Source: Azolla caroliniana
Taxonomy: Eukaryota; Polypodiophyta
Length of the DNA: 64,000 bases
NCBI GenBank assembly: GCA_043228905.1
Contig: JBHGNT010000007.1
Location: 7,502,001-7,566,000 of the forward strand
Direction: 5' to 3'
The translations under genes and the position numbers were made by a program. The notes below the pieces were generated by a model that was not told the origin of the DNA, ran no database searches, and was given only the letters and a program-made list of their open reading frames with translations. Position 1 is the stretch's first letter; each line of letters opens with the position of its first letter. This document shows, piece after piece, positions 42,737 through 54,656 of this stretch.

Positions 42737-43330
42737 AAGAAGAAGAAGAAGAAGAAAAAGAAGAGGGAAAAGCAAAAATTGCTTATTTAACTTCATTGCA
42801 CTGTTTCTAGAAGAAGAAGAAGAAGAAGAAATACACTCACATTTGTGACTTCAATACTCTGTTTCCATAAAAAGAAGAAGAAGAACTTATACATAATTTC
42901 CTTACTCTGTTTCTAGAAGAAGAAGAACCAATACTCACATTTGTGACTTCAATACTCTGTTTCCAGAAGAAGAAGAAGAAGAAGAAGAAGAAGAAGAAGA
43001 AGAATACATAATTTCCTTACTCTGTTTCGAGAACAAGAAGAAGAGGAATACTCATACATAATTTCCTTACTCTGTTTCGAGAACAAGAAGAAGAGGAATA
43101 CTCATACATAATCTCATTACTTAGTGTTTCTACTAGAAGAAGATAAGAACAATCGGAAAACAAAAAAAATCTCATATACAGGAAAGAAAAACTGCCATAT
43201 CCTTTTCAGTAAGTTTTTGGAAGAAGAAGAAGAAGAAGAAGAAGAAGAGAAAATCTAATCTCATTACTCTGTTTCTAGAAGAAGAAGAAGAAGAAGAAGA
43301 AGAAGAGACCCAAATTGGCAAATGGTTATG
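42737..43330 (+). repeat. GAA-rich compound minisatellite upstream of the ARID-HMG gene
   Basis: GAAGAAGAAG tracts of 3 to 12 units alternate with a spacer of about 30 bp (ATACATAATTTCCTTACTCTG, or a variant with ACTCACATTTGTGACTTCAAT), followed by TTTC(T/G)AGA. About eight cycles occur. A looser motif (CTATGGC..TTGAAGC..AGAAGAAG) continues to about 43610. The tract is almost pure purine in places and lies 470-1060 bp before the predicted start codon, within a likely leader or promoter. Confidence 0.88.
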
Positions 43331-43562
43331 GCATCTTGAAGCTCAGAATAGTAACATAAAAAAGAAGAAATAAGAAGGACCCAAATTGTCTCTGACTTTT
43401 AACTATGCTATGTTGATGTCAATACTGAAGCTTAGAAGAAGAAATAAGCAGAGTAATAAAGAACCCACGCTTCTTTTCTCTCTATCTTTGGCTATGGCCT
43501 TGGCAGTTTAAAGCCTAGAAGAAGAACAAAACCCACTTGTGTTTTTCATTCTGTTTTTTGCG

Positions 43563-43601
43563 ATGGCGAGCTACGACATCATGAAGCGCAGAAGAATTTA
43601 A
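43563..43601 (+). other. Possible upstream ORF (12 codons)
   Basis: ATGGCGAGCTACGACATC opens a 12-codon frame (MASYDIMKRRRI) ending at TAA 43599-43601, 195 bp before the predicted ARID-HMG start. The start context (GCGATGG) is favourable. It matters only if the region is transcribed as an unspliced leader, which I cannot tell. Confidence 0.35.
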
Positions 43602-43796
43602 TACATAAATATCTTTTCTTTCTCATCCAGACTATATGACGATCGTATCTTCAAGATCAGAAAAGAGAAGGAAGGCAAATTATTAAGGTCTGTTTTCTTT
43701 TGGAATTTGGCTGTGGAGTAAGTAAATCTTCAATCACGGAACATTTATATTATATATGTTAAAAATTTTCTTTCGAATTCGATTGAAAGGAAAAAC

Positions 43797-46700
43797 ATGT
43801 CCCTAGAACGATATGAAGAAGAAGATCCTGAGACTTTCTTATCCCTCTCTGCACACACTTCTTCTGCGGGTATCAGACCGATTCCTTTCACACCTATGGC
43901 TGGAGTTTCCATGTCCAATGAGCTGGTGGGCCTGAACAGTCAAATGTTGATACCTGGTGATAGTGGCAAATGTGTTGATATCGAAACATCGCTTTCGCTT
44001 CAGCAACCCAATATGTATATGCAGGAGTCTCATCTTGATGGAAGCCATAACCTAAAAGAGAAAGAGAGAGAGAAAGATGATGAAGCAGTTGAAGAAGATC
44101 CAAAAGTTGAAGAGAGCCTTTACACTGCCAAATGTGAGAAGCATCCGACCCCGATGATCTTTTCTATGCAGAAGGAGTTGATGATTCAAATCTCTTCTTC
44201 AGAGTACATAGAAAACTCGGTGCATAATCTCTCTCATTCAGAAGATAAGTCTCTTGGCTCGACTTCCGAGCTTACTCCGGTCTCAACTCTATCTTGTTCT
44301 GTGGACCTTTTGCAGCAGGCCAAAAGTAGTCTGACTTGTCTTGGAGGAGCGGATGAAACCAACCCTAATTCCCCTAGAATTAACCCAGGTTTGCCTCAGG
44401 AGCAGAAGAATGAGGAGCTTTCAGGGTTTCTGATGCAAACCTGTATGGAAAAACTCCCCGTAATGCCAATAGCTCCAAATCATCGGCAATATGCAAGTGT
44501 TCTTCATTCGGAGGAAGAGGAGGCATCATCATGGCCACTCCAAGAAGCTCACTCTCCAACAGTGTCACAAGGTGTAACATCTCCTAAGGCTCCGATACCA
44601 TCTCCCAAAAATCCGATACCACATCTCGAGGCTCCGAGACCATCTCTACCTCTAGATCAGTTGTCATGGCATGATACAACCACTCTGGATCATCTTCCTT
44701 CAAGTTTGCATCTTTCTCTAGAGAAGAAGAGGCAGAGGATTTCATCACCGCCCCAACTGCAAGGGTCTTTCAAGCATCGCAAGTCGGCCTTCATGCAAGC
44801 ACTTCCATTTAAGGGTATAACAGATACATGTATGCTCACAAGGTCTAATGAAACAAAGGCTGAATCCTTGCAAAGAACATCGGAATCTATTCTCAACCCA
44901 CCTCGACAACATGTAGAATCTGTGGAGGTCCGCGACGAAAACCATGTTCTTTTTCGTGAGAGCATTATTTCAAATAAACCCTTTGACTTCAAAGGAGCAT
45001 CAGAAATACCAAAGACGAAGAATCCAATAGATCTTCAAGACCATCCGCAAGCACCTTTCCTGGTATCAGAATCATTGAAGCATCCTTCCCTAAAAGGTCA
45101 TCTGCTAACCTCTGTTGTCCAAGGTGCATCATTAGGTCTTCAAGACAAATTGATACCCCTTTTTCCTGATCATATTGTATCTTCGAATCAAGAACAAGTA
45201 CTTGTGGAAAATGATCACTCAGAACGAATTTATCCAGCTCCTCTTGCCACCCATGCCACCGTTATTGCAGATCAACAACTTTTCACAGAGACACTTCAAA
45301 AGCTACATGCTGCCATTGGTCTACAAGTGGAGTAAGTTTAAACTTACAGCATTAAATTTCTCATCAATAGCCTACATGTCCGTCCATTCAGTTAAACCTT
45401 CAAGCATTATTGTTTCTATCAATCATAATAAAACCCTCAGAATAGCAATCATGATCAATAGTTGTTTATAGTATGAATATCATGATGAATCCGTGAAATA
45501 TACCCTTTGCAAGATGTTTATATAAGGAAAGCCATGTATGTTTTAGGGTTCCGAAGATTGGAGAGGAAGTTCTGGATCTGCATAAATTGTACAAAGAAGT
45601 CACAGATTGCGGTGGATTAGAAAAAGTAAAGTTTTTTTTCAACACAACCTTTTATTGCTAATTAATCCAATATTCCCATAGATTTTATCATCTCATAAAA
45701 AACAACTTATTATTTTATCTTAATTCTCCGTAACAAGCCTAAGTTATAGGACTCTTTATTTCTAGGATGAGAGATCAATGATGATGTATCTAGAATGAAA
45801 GATCGATGATTATGTTGATACATGTGTTACATCTTTAGAATAAGAAATTGATGATGATGATGATGGTTTACATATCTAAAGTGAGGGATTGATGATAATA
45901 TTTGGATTTTATGGATTTTGAGCCTTTTATGTCTTGAATCGTAATTTCACGACTTTAGGTGACCAAAGAAAGGAAATGGAAAGAAATTGCTCGAGCAATT
46001 CAGTCCAGTGTTTTGGCCCCCTCACATGTCCTGAGGAGAACCTATGTCGACACACTTCATCACTACGAGCAAGTTTACTTTTTTGGTGTGAATGGCAAAA
46101 TCATTCCACCTCCTGGTAAAATCATTCTTTCCATCATGTGGGGTTTAGGACTTAGGGTTTAGGGTTTAGGGTTCAGATAAAAATTGAGCAATTTTATTTG
46201 AAACATTTTTCAAAAAATGCTCCAATTTTATGTATGTATGTCTCTGTATGTACGTTTGTGCGTGCATGTGTGTATGTATGTATGTCTATGCATGTATGTG
46301 TGTATGTATGTTCAGAAAGCAAGATTCCAAAAATAAAACAAAGTGTTTATTGGTGGGGTATGTGAATGATCATTTTCCACAGAGAGCCCCAGTCATTCCA
46401 AGGAAAAGGATGTGGAATCGTCTCAACAGAGTGTGGCAGGTGAAACCAAAAGTATGAAGTATAGAAGTTATGGAATAATCGATTCAGCGCAAGCTCTCGG
46501 AGGTTAATATATATGACACTGTTTTGTTTGCTTTGTTATCTGTTTGGTTTTTTGTATGTTTCACTTAATGGGGGCTTATAGCAAACCAAAGCACGGGTGC
46601 AAGTTGAACTCCCCAACTTTTTCTTGTTTTATTTCAGAATTAAGGCAAAAAGGCACCAAAATACTGAGTTTTTAAATTGTATTATAATACCCCCCATATA

Positions 46701-47747
46701 GTCATAACTCTTGTATAGAGAGGGATATCTGATCATTTTGAGAAAATAATTCAGAGTTACCGCATAAGGGTAGTCTGGCAATTTTTTTGAAAACCTAGGG
46801 GTATTCTTCCTTTTAGTTGCTACAACATAGGGGTATTCTACTGCAGTTGTTGCAACTGCAGGGGAAAATTCTGGTTATTTTTGAGAACTTGGTTTATTTA
46901 GAAAATTACCCAACAAGTTAGGGTATTCTGATGGTTGTCATATTTTCTTGACTTCTCATCATCAATCTGAAAGATGCCGATTTCTGTCTGTTTTGCATTG
47001 TTGTCTAGTGGATCCAGCCTCTTCAATTGGAACAGTGGTTACAGGTGCCATAGACGGGAAGTTCGAGAATGGATACTTAGTAACAGTGATGGTGGGAACA
47101 CGCAAAATGAGGGGAGTTCTCTACCATGTCAGCTCAAATAACACGGGCCCCCAAAATGCCTGTGTTCCTGGAATGATGCAAAGTGTCGGGCTGGACTTAA
47201 ACTTGTCCCATTTGACACCTATGACTATGGTTGGTCGGAAAAGGAAGAAAAATGAAGTGTTCCGGAAAGATCCGAATGCGCCTCGACAGAATCGGACGGG
47301 ATACAATTTCTTCTTTGCAGAGCAACGTGCGAAGCTTAAGACTGTCCAGCCTGATAAAGATAGAGCTATTAGCAAGATGATTGGGGAGCTTTGGAACAAG
47401 CTTTCAGAAGATGAGAAATATGTGAGTTAGCTTTCGCTAAAGACTGTCCAATCTGGTTTAGTTTTTTTTGTCTTTCTTTCCACAATGAACCAATGCAAAT
47501 AGACTTCGACAAAACATACAAAAAAAAACTAAAATAGACCTTGAAAAAACACATGACAAAAACATGGAAAAGGCTCTTTATTTTATTAAAACATTAAAAT
47601 TGCTTGGAAAAAAACATAAAAGGCTTTGTATTTGTTGAGTGTGCACAGCCCTATCAAGCGCAAGGTCTGAAGGATAAGGAGAGGTATGTACGGGAGATGA
47701 AGGAATACAAAGAAAAATCGAAGCGTCTCCCTCCAAGGTATCATTGA
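43797..47747 (+). CDS. ARID-HMG-box DNA-binding protein with long N-terminal extension
   Basis: Six coding exons are predicted: 43797-45331, 45547-45625, 45959-46115, 46383-46451, 47009-47421 and 47649-47747 (2352 nt, 783 residues). The end of exon 4 is uncertain; a donor at 46439 is also in frame and would give 779 residues. The ARID spans about 495-590 (FTETLQKLHAAIG, VPKIGEEVLDLHKLYKEVTD, GGLEKVTKERKWKEIA, LHHYEQVYFF). A conserved linker of this plant family follows (AIDGKFENGYLVTVMVGTRK), then a basic GRKRKK that could be a nuclear signal. One HMG box starts near 701 (DPNAPRQNRTGYNFFFAEQR) and ends in exon 6 (KDKERYVREMKEYKEK). Such proteins bind AT-rich DNA in the nucleus. Usual family length is about 300-450 residues; here about 490 Ser/Pro/Glu-rich residues of unknown role come first, all in exon 1. 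Confidence 0.88.
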
Positions 47748-49402
47748 AATCCAAGACAGAGCCATGATACCTCCTCATGTTCCAAATGTCATCCGATCTG
47801 GCTTAAGCTCATCAAAAACAATTTGATCGATGCGAATATACGAAACTTTCGTATCCCGTTGACCCAATGTAAATATGGCCAACGTTCACACATGGGAACT
47901 CTCATTTAGTACATCTAGCACTGCTTGTTCTATCTACTAGATGGCCTTGATGGTGCATCAGTTTCCTTGGTGGACACTTCCATGTGAAAATGGACACCTA
48001 AAGGCTGACACGACCAAACCACCAGTCTAATGCACAAGGCGTGAAATGGAAGAACACCTTCCAGTGGAACAATAGTATGATTAGAGAAATCTCTTCTCAC
48101 CGTTTTTGTAATGATGATGAAGATGGCAGTATATATATATATATTGTTTCTTGTTGCCTTTGTTTTAGCCTAGACTTGTAATGTACTCGTCATTTGATGG
48201 AAACCTCTTTTAGGGTTTTGAGTTCTTGTAAAAACTTCATTGATGCAATATTGTCATAAACATGGATGACGTTTTGTTTTGTGTAGCGTTGTGTTCTTTT
48301 TTGCCTTGTTTGGGTTGAGGGGATTTGTCTCTCACCCATGGTTAGAAGGCGAAGCTTCCTCATGATGTGCTTCATGTGAAACCTAACGATGGTAACGGAA
48401 TTAATGCAAATGTATAAAATGGCATACCATTGAAGAGGATCATGAATTGAGAGGATTGCCATATCCCTTTCATCCTTCAGCTATTTCAGAGTTGTGTGTA
48501 TTGTTTGTGAAAAAGGAACGACAAAGCAAACCAAGGATCTTAAGGTGAAACCTCTATTGGTTTTAAGTCATTCTATTTAAAGTTACATTTGAGCAATAAA
48601 ATGCAAGTATAAAATTTCGTTTAGATACTTTCTTGACAAGCCACTCCTTCATATCCTTCAAAGTCCAATTTGCAAGGAATTGAAATTAACTTTAAAGGCA
48701 ATATAGCGACAATTGTGTTATTTCTAAGGGTAGCATGCATTCCTTGAATCATAGATACTTTTACCATGTAAATAACACAAGCAAGTGTCCTTTGTGTGTG
48801 GCTTGGTAACAATCTGTTAAGGGGAGGAAAGCATTCTTGCTTTTGAGACACCATATTGTTACTTCATGACTATTGTTTCTTCAGGCAAGGACCCAACCCA
48901 TACGAGATGGCGTAGAAATGAGAATAAATAATTGCTCCCGTGTATGGTTCCCTTTCTTATGGACTCAAATGTAGCAGTCAATTAATTTGCAATAGATTGT
49001 GACAAAATATATTGGCATTGAATTTTTGTGGTTAGAAAACATTTGTCCTTTACATACGTAAGAGTTTTAATCATTGTCTTAATCATCATGCATACTATTA
49101 CAAAGTCATGGATTTTGTTTTTATCAAAATTTTCAATAGATACATGTTCATGTGATTCTCGATCTATTATTGAGATCTCATCAGACCTATTGCATGGAGA
49201 TATTGTTAATTTTTATTTGATTTTGTATTGCAATTTTTTTATTGAACATTGTCTTAGATATAGAGCTTATGGTTCTAGATCATTGACATTAGCTCAAATA
49301 TTCTTGGATCTTGTCACTTTGATTTGAACTCGTAGTATTGAACATATAAGTATTGTATCTCAGAAGTACAAAATTGAATGTCCGTTTTCTCATCAATAAC
49401 TT
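47748..49402. other. ARID-HMG 3' region and intergenic DNA
   Basis: The first few hundred bases probably include the 3' untranslated region (an AT run lies near 48130-48144). No other coding sequence, RNA gene or element boundary was recognised. Confidence 0.6.
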
Positions 49403-49712
49403 TATAGTGGATCGTGCATCAATAAGGGATGGTTATAGCGTCATATATGTAAAGTTGGATGAAGGATACTTGGTAACAATTATGGTTAGCACAAGCAAAA
49501 TGATGTCCTTGATGGCATATCGTCATATATGTAAAGTTGGATGAAGGATACTTGGTAACAATTATGGTTAGCACAAGCAAAATGATGTCCTTGATGGCAT
49601 ATCGCACTGCAAATCTCAAGCATTCCAAGTAAAGACAGAACAATCATCAAGAGAATTGTGGAGCATTTATAGCTTGTCAAAGGATATTTCCTCCAAAAAA
49701 AGTAAGTTGTAC
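49403..49712 (+). pseudogene. Partial copy of the ARID-HMG gene (exon 5 region)
   Basis: The segment resembles exon 5 and a few bases of its upstream intron (47003-47421). TATAGTGGATC matches TCTAGTGGATCC at the splice acceptor. GGATACTTGGTAACAATTATGG matches GGATACTTAGTAACAGTGATGG, and ACAAGCAAAATGATG matches ACACGCAAAATGAGG. AAAGACAGAACAATCATCAAG then matches the HMG-box codons KDRAISK. About 200 bp in the middle are missing, and an 82-bp unit is repeated exactly in tandem (49439-49520 and 49521-49602). It has stops and cannot make the domain. It lies about 2 kb downstream of its likely parent on the same strand. Confidence 0.65.
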
Positions 49713-50149
49713 ACCTAGTTTTTACAAAAAAGTTGCTAGAATCAACAATTGCTATAGTCTTTCTAGATTTTTTTATCACTTTTATAAGTAAGTTGTTAGG
49801 ATGTAGTCATTGGTTTACTGAATTGTTTATATTAGAAGAAAGATATGGAATGGTCATATGATGTTGCCAAGGTGGTGTAATGTTACCAAATTGTGAGATT
49901 GTAACATTATCAAGTAAGTACATACTCCATATAGCATTGTATAGCTTTTACAAAATCACTATGTTGACCTCGACCACATCACCCTTTTTCTTTCCTTGGT
50001 CCTACATGGGCAATTTTTTAGCTAGAAAAAGGGAACTAGATTAAACCATTCCAATTGAAACAATCCTATTCAAGCCTAATGGATTGCTTGTTCAATTTGG
50101 TGTGAATCAAGAACTTTATAATTGATTAAAATCTCTTGTTGCCTTGTTC
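49713..50149. other. Nothing recognised
   Basis: AT-rich DNA without coding signal. No copy of ARID-HMG exon 6 follows the partial pseudogene. Confidence 0.5.
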
Positions 50150-51075
50150 CTAGTAAGCCTATAGAACCAAAACAAATTCTAAGTTACGCTCAAATCGAAG
50201 GATTCTTCATTAAAAATCATGCAACCAGAAACTATTTTGTCCTATCATCTAATTAATGAATATTTGCTCCCTCTACACAAATTCTATCATTCATTGAGAA
50301 GGGATGGTATCATCATCTTGGAAAAATCCTATGTTGTTGCAATATGGTAAATGACCAAGGTCGTCTATTAGGCTTCAATGACATGACATGTCATTATAGT
50401 CTTGGGCCACATCATCGAGTTATATGGAATGAAGTCATAGAATTGGTACTTTCCTTAGTACATATGCCCCTTCTAGATGGAGATCACAAGATTCAGGATA
50501 GGATGTTGCAAAAAGGCAACATCGTTATTCCAATGGATAAGATTAGTATACATTCAATGTATAGGTTTCAAGAACATGCAAATGCATTGTAGCACCTACA
50601 CAAAACACACTCCAAGTGGAAAAACAGGCTTCCGAGCTTATAGAACTTTGGTATTCCACTTATGCAACATACATTCTTATGGAGATGCCTATTGGGTGTG
50701 CTCCCGACTAGGCCGAATCTTCAAAAGAGATCGGTAGCCTCACCACATTATGCACGATGTGGTGGACGATCAGAAACAACCCCACACTTATTATGGACTT
50801 GCTCATTCACTACAACATTTTTACAAAGACTTAGTGTATCTCTTTCTCATAGATTTCTTGGTCGAAGGTTTGGGAAACACTTTTGGCTATTTGGACAGAT
50901 TTAGCACACCCTATCCAGCAATGCCTATTTTCTCCAATGGACAAGATTTGGGGCACTTTGGACCATCTGGATGGCCCACAATAGTAAGGTCTTTGATCGA
51001 AACCATTTGCATGAAGTTAGCATCTTTAAGCAATCCCTCAAGCAGAGTGCTTCTAATCTCTTTAATGTCTAATCG
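50150..51075 (+). mobile_element. LINE-E, fragment of another LINE (RT C-terminal region)
   Basis: Translated in several frames, this segment reads like the end of a plant LINE ORF2. GVLPTRPNLQKR leads into a zf-RVT-type cluster (CGGRSETTPHLLWTC), then RFGALWTIWMAHNSKVFDRN, typical of the last RT-associated domain. Upstream, NDQGRLLGFNDM fits the preceding region. Frameshifts separate the pieces. It is a different family from LINE-B/C. The left boundary is approximate. Confidence 0.65.
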
Positions 51076-51080
51076 ACACT

Positions 51081-52228
51081 TGTATATGTGCGGAATAGTG
51101 CTCGGCCACAACCGAGTGTCAATCATACAATGGAAGAAACAGAAACCAGAAATGAGACGACACGGGATGTTAACGTGGAAAACCCTAATAGGGAAAAACC
51201 ACAGGAGCCAACAAACTCTAACTATCACTATGAGAGTAAAGGTACAATGGGAAACTCGGAGGCAACGACCTCGAGCTCTATCTTCGCCAACCAACGGTTA
51301 CAACAGAAAAGCTTTCTGTATCACTCACTCACTCTCTCCCACCCTCTCCAAACTATTAGATACCCCGGATATAAAGAGACTAGGTAGGTATATCTTAGAG
51401 CTCAAACAACATAGGGAGAAAAAATTACAAAGTGTTAACCATAACCCTTTTAATATTCATCAACATGTAACTAGTGTAATTTTTTAGGAACAAGGGGAGA
51501 CGATGAATGTGGATACACTTACGCCACCAGGCCTCTCTCATGAGGAAGAAGAAATGCAAAGAACAACCAAACGCCCTCGGATGTTGGGCTTCAAAACAAC
51601 TCGACGTGGAGTAGAAACGATTAAGAAGATAAGGGAACATGAGCTACGCCGACTAGAAGCTATGGTTGGGGTACCTTTTACATTGGGACCACGGACCACA
51701 TCCATATCGAAACCCTTTGACCTCCTACTTCTTTTCGAGAGACTTGGATGGAAATGAAACTAGGCCTAGTATAAAGCCATTTCATTGTAGAACATGTTTG
51801 TTATTTTACTAGAACTATTTAGATTAAGCTCTATTTTTATTTTATGCTATTTTTATTTTTACTTTTGATGAATAGCTAAATATCCCATTTTTGTTGTAAA
51901 CCAATTGTCTCATGGGCCAAATTTGGCCTTAGAAGACGTTAATATATCTTTCTTTCTTTCTCCCTCTGTCTCTCTTTACAATAACAACTACAATGATGAT
52001 CTAAAATCTATATATCACATAACAGTGTTGCCCTAGTTATATTTATACTTATATAACTTTGGGACTATTTATAAACATGACCTTAACAGTCACGTCTGAA
52101 CATATTTACTAATATGTTCCTATTTGTTGGTTCATACCGGATCCGGCCGGACTCCTTTCGGATCCATCCGATCCGGTTCCTTCCTTCAGCTCGTCCAGTT
52201 CTCATCCAGAGGAACTGAATTCCCAGCA
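51081..52228 (-). repeat. Copia-2 3' LTR, split by a LINE-A copy
   Basis: The right end is clear: AATTCCCAGCA followed by a minus-strand polypurine AGTGAAGGGGGATTT. Inside are phrases shared with the other copia LTRs of the window, such as CTCGGCCACAACCGAG and ACGTGGAAAACCCTAATAGGG. A LINE-A copy occupies 51333-51961. The left end is uncertain because the other LTR is outside the window. Confidence 0.7.
51333..51961 (+). mobile_element. 5'-truncated LINE-A copy
   Basis: From CTCTCCCACCCTCTCC onward this matches the last 590 bp of LINE-A (2212-2800) closely and ends in the same CTTT repeat. It includes the C-terminal codons of ORF2 (51503-51757). It has 18 extra bases near 51717 that LINE-A lacks. 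5' truncation is the usual result of incomplete target-primed reverse transcription. Confidence 0.92.
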
Positions 52229-53405
52229 AAATCCCCCTTCACTCCGGCATGGGATGTCTTGTCAATCCGATCCGTTTCCGGCATATGCCCAACTTCTTTG
52301 CTAACAACACCTTGGTAAGCATGTCCGACCCGTTCTCCTCCGTGTGGATTCTCGTAAGCAAAAACTCTTTATCTTCTACTTTCTCCTGGAGCCAGTGGTA
52401 TCTCCTCTGGATGTGCTTGGTCCGGGAATGGTAGGCCGCGTTCTTCGTGAGGTGGATGACACTTTGACTATTGCAGTAGAGTTGGAAGTCCTCCTGTTGG
52501 ATCCCTAGCTCTCCTATCATCCAGATTACCTCTTTGCCGGCTTCCACAATTGCCATGTACTCTGCTTCCGTTGTCGATAATGCAATGAACTTTTGCAGCC
52601 TCAACTGCCACGATACGACTCCCCCTACATATGTCATAACGTATCCGGATGTAGACTGACTGGTATCTACATCAGCCAACATGTCTGAATCCGTAAAACC
52701 TTCCAGTTGGGGTTTACCTGAGCCGAATCGGAGGCACAAGCTCGAGGTGACTTTTAAGTACTAGACTATTTACTTGACTGATGCCCAATGGTCCCTTCCC
52801 GGATTGCTCATAAACCGGCTTATCACTCCAATTGCATACCCGATGTCCAGTCGTGTACACACCATTGTGTACATCAGACTTCTGACGACAGAGGCATGTG
52901 GTATCTTCATCATCTCCGACTTCTCTACCTTTGTCTTTGGACAGCTTGTAGTTTGCCAGAAGTGTCAACCCGACCGACTTAGCATCCGACACGATGAACC
53001 TTTGAAGCATCTTTGTCACGTACTTCTCCTGTGACAACTAGAACGGCCTCTTCGTCCGGTTCCAGACTATGTGCATCCCCAATATCTATCTCGCCGGACC
53101 TAGATCTTTCATTGAGAAGGTTAGGTTCAAGGCCTTCTTTGGATTTCTGATTTTGATCTGGTCGGTCCAACGATCAACATGTCATCCACATATAGCAGAA
53201 GTATCAAGAAGTCGACTCGTTGAGGATTTCTTCATGAACACGCAGTGGTCAGCCTACGTCTTGTTGTATCCTTGGTCGATCATGAAGGAGTCAAACTTCC
53301 GGTACCATTGCTGGGGAGCTTGGTTCAGACCATATAAGCTCTAAGACTTCTTCAACCGGCATACCAGGTGCTCCTTCCATTTCTTGACAACCCAATCCAG
53401 ACAAC
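52229..53405 (-). pseudogene. Copia-2 RNase H and RT C-terminal part, broken
   Basis: RNase H is the best preserved piece (52239-52739) with EGFTDSDMLADVD, SQSTSGYV, STTEAEYMAIVEAGKEV and YHSRTKHIQRRYHW. The RT part reads LSQEKYVTKML, MKDLGPARYILGMHIV and YGLNQAPQQWYRKFDSFMI, with frameshifts and stops between. The segment around the RT active site is damaged (TSAICG-stop-HVDRW where YVDDML is expected). Confidence 0.82.
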
Positions 53406-53607
53406 CGAGGCAAGGATCTCATCGAAGTCCACTCCTCTCTTCTGTTGGATGCCCTTCACCACAATGCGGTGTCGAGGAAATCCTCGCATGTTCGCGAAAT
53501 GAAGCGGAACCACCAGGGTCGTGGATCGGAAGGATTCAAAGTTTGTACTGGCTTTAGCAAGAAAGTATTTAAGATAGATTGAGAGACAGAGATTCCAATT
53601 ATGAGAC

Positions 53608-53647
<40 letters not shown>

Positions 53648-54050
53648 AACTCTTGACTTCAATTTTGAGAGACAAGATATGGCACCAATAAGATAACTAA
53701 TTGTTGTTATGCTCAACACAGTCCGGATGGATGTCATCTTTACTACCGAGGCAAAGATCTCATCGAAGTCCACTCCTCTCTTCTGCTGGAAGCCCTTCAC
53801 CACGATGCGGTGTCGCGGAAATCCTCGCGTGTTCGTGAAATGAAGTGGAACCACTAGGATCCTGGATCGGAAGGATTTGAAGTTTGTACTAGCTTTAGCG
53901 GGAAAGTATTTAAGATAGATTGAGAGACAAAGATTCCAATTATGAGACAGATTGAGAGAGAGAGAGAGAGATTGAACTCTTGACTTCAATTTTGAGAGAT
54001 AAATTATGACACCAATAAGATAACTAGATTTTATTATTGTTTTCTTGATT
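53399..54050 (-). repeat. Tandem duplication of RT plus LTR sequence in Copia-2
   Basis: CCGAGGCAA(G/A)GATCTCATCG begins two long similar blocks at 53406 and 53739. Each carries the RT codons RIVVKG(F/I)QQKRGVDFDEI and the first 230-250 bp of the gypsy-type LTR (starting TGTCG at 53470 and 53811), including its GA run. The first block is truncated and joins RT sequence again near 53692. The duplication therefore happened after the LTR was inserted. Confidence 0.8.
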
Positions 54051-54656
54051 CAGTAGATAGCTTCTTCTTCTTTTTTATTAATTCCTTGATTCCCCTCTTT
54101 TATAGATGCCCCCATGCATATGATGCATGTCAGGGTGCAAGACATGCATACAATGCATGTTTGCCACTTGGCGCTCATGCTTACATGTGATGCATGATGT
54201 CCATGCCACTCATCGAAGCTCTCATGTATGAGAATTTACATGTGAAGAATATAATGGAAAATACAACTTTAAAAGAAATGACTTGGCTTGGTGGTAAGTC
54301 AATTGTGTTTATGTAGGATTGTCCCTCCTTGCGGGAGAATCGATCAGGAAGCTGAAATGGGATTCGTTTGGCCGAAATCGACCGTAAAGCGGAAATGGGA
54401 TTCGACCGAATGGAAGTTGGCCGAATAGAAGTTCGGACGAATACACACATATATATGTATACATAATCATATATATATATATATATATATATATGAGATA
54501 AGTTAGTATATATATAGAGAGAGTCGTATTAGTTCCATATATATGTGGGATAACTCACTGAGAAAAAAAAACAGTAAGAGATGCACGAAAGTGGACCCTT
54601 CTCGGGTTTCTCCTTTCCACATGATTTTCTCATCGTTATTGAAAATCTTCACGACA
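53811..54656. mobile_element. Gypsy-type solo LTR (about 846 bp) in Copia-2 RT
   Basis: It starts TGTCGCGGAAATCC and ends TTCACGACA. The ends and length match the gypsy LTR at 8824-9650. Flanking copia codons (STEVQRS to RIVVKGFQQKRG) belong together. The expected 4-bp duplication is not clean (GCGG versus ACGA). It contains AT repeats (54468-54494) and ATG(C)ATG-rich direct repeats near 54110-54190. TTGGTGGTAAGTCAATTG near 54288 recalls the tRNA-like segment of the gypsy LTR. Confidence 0.65.
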
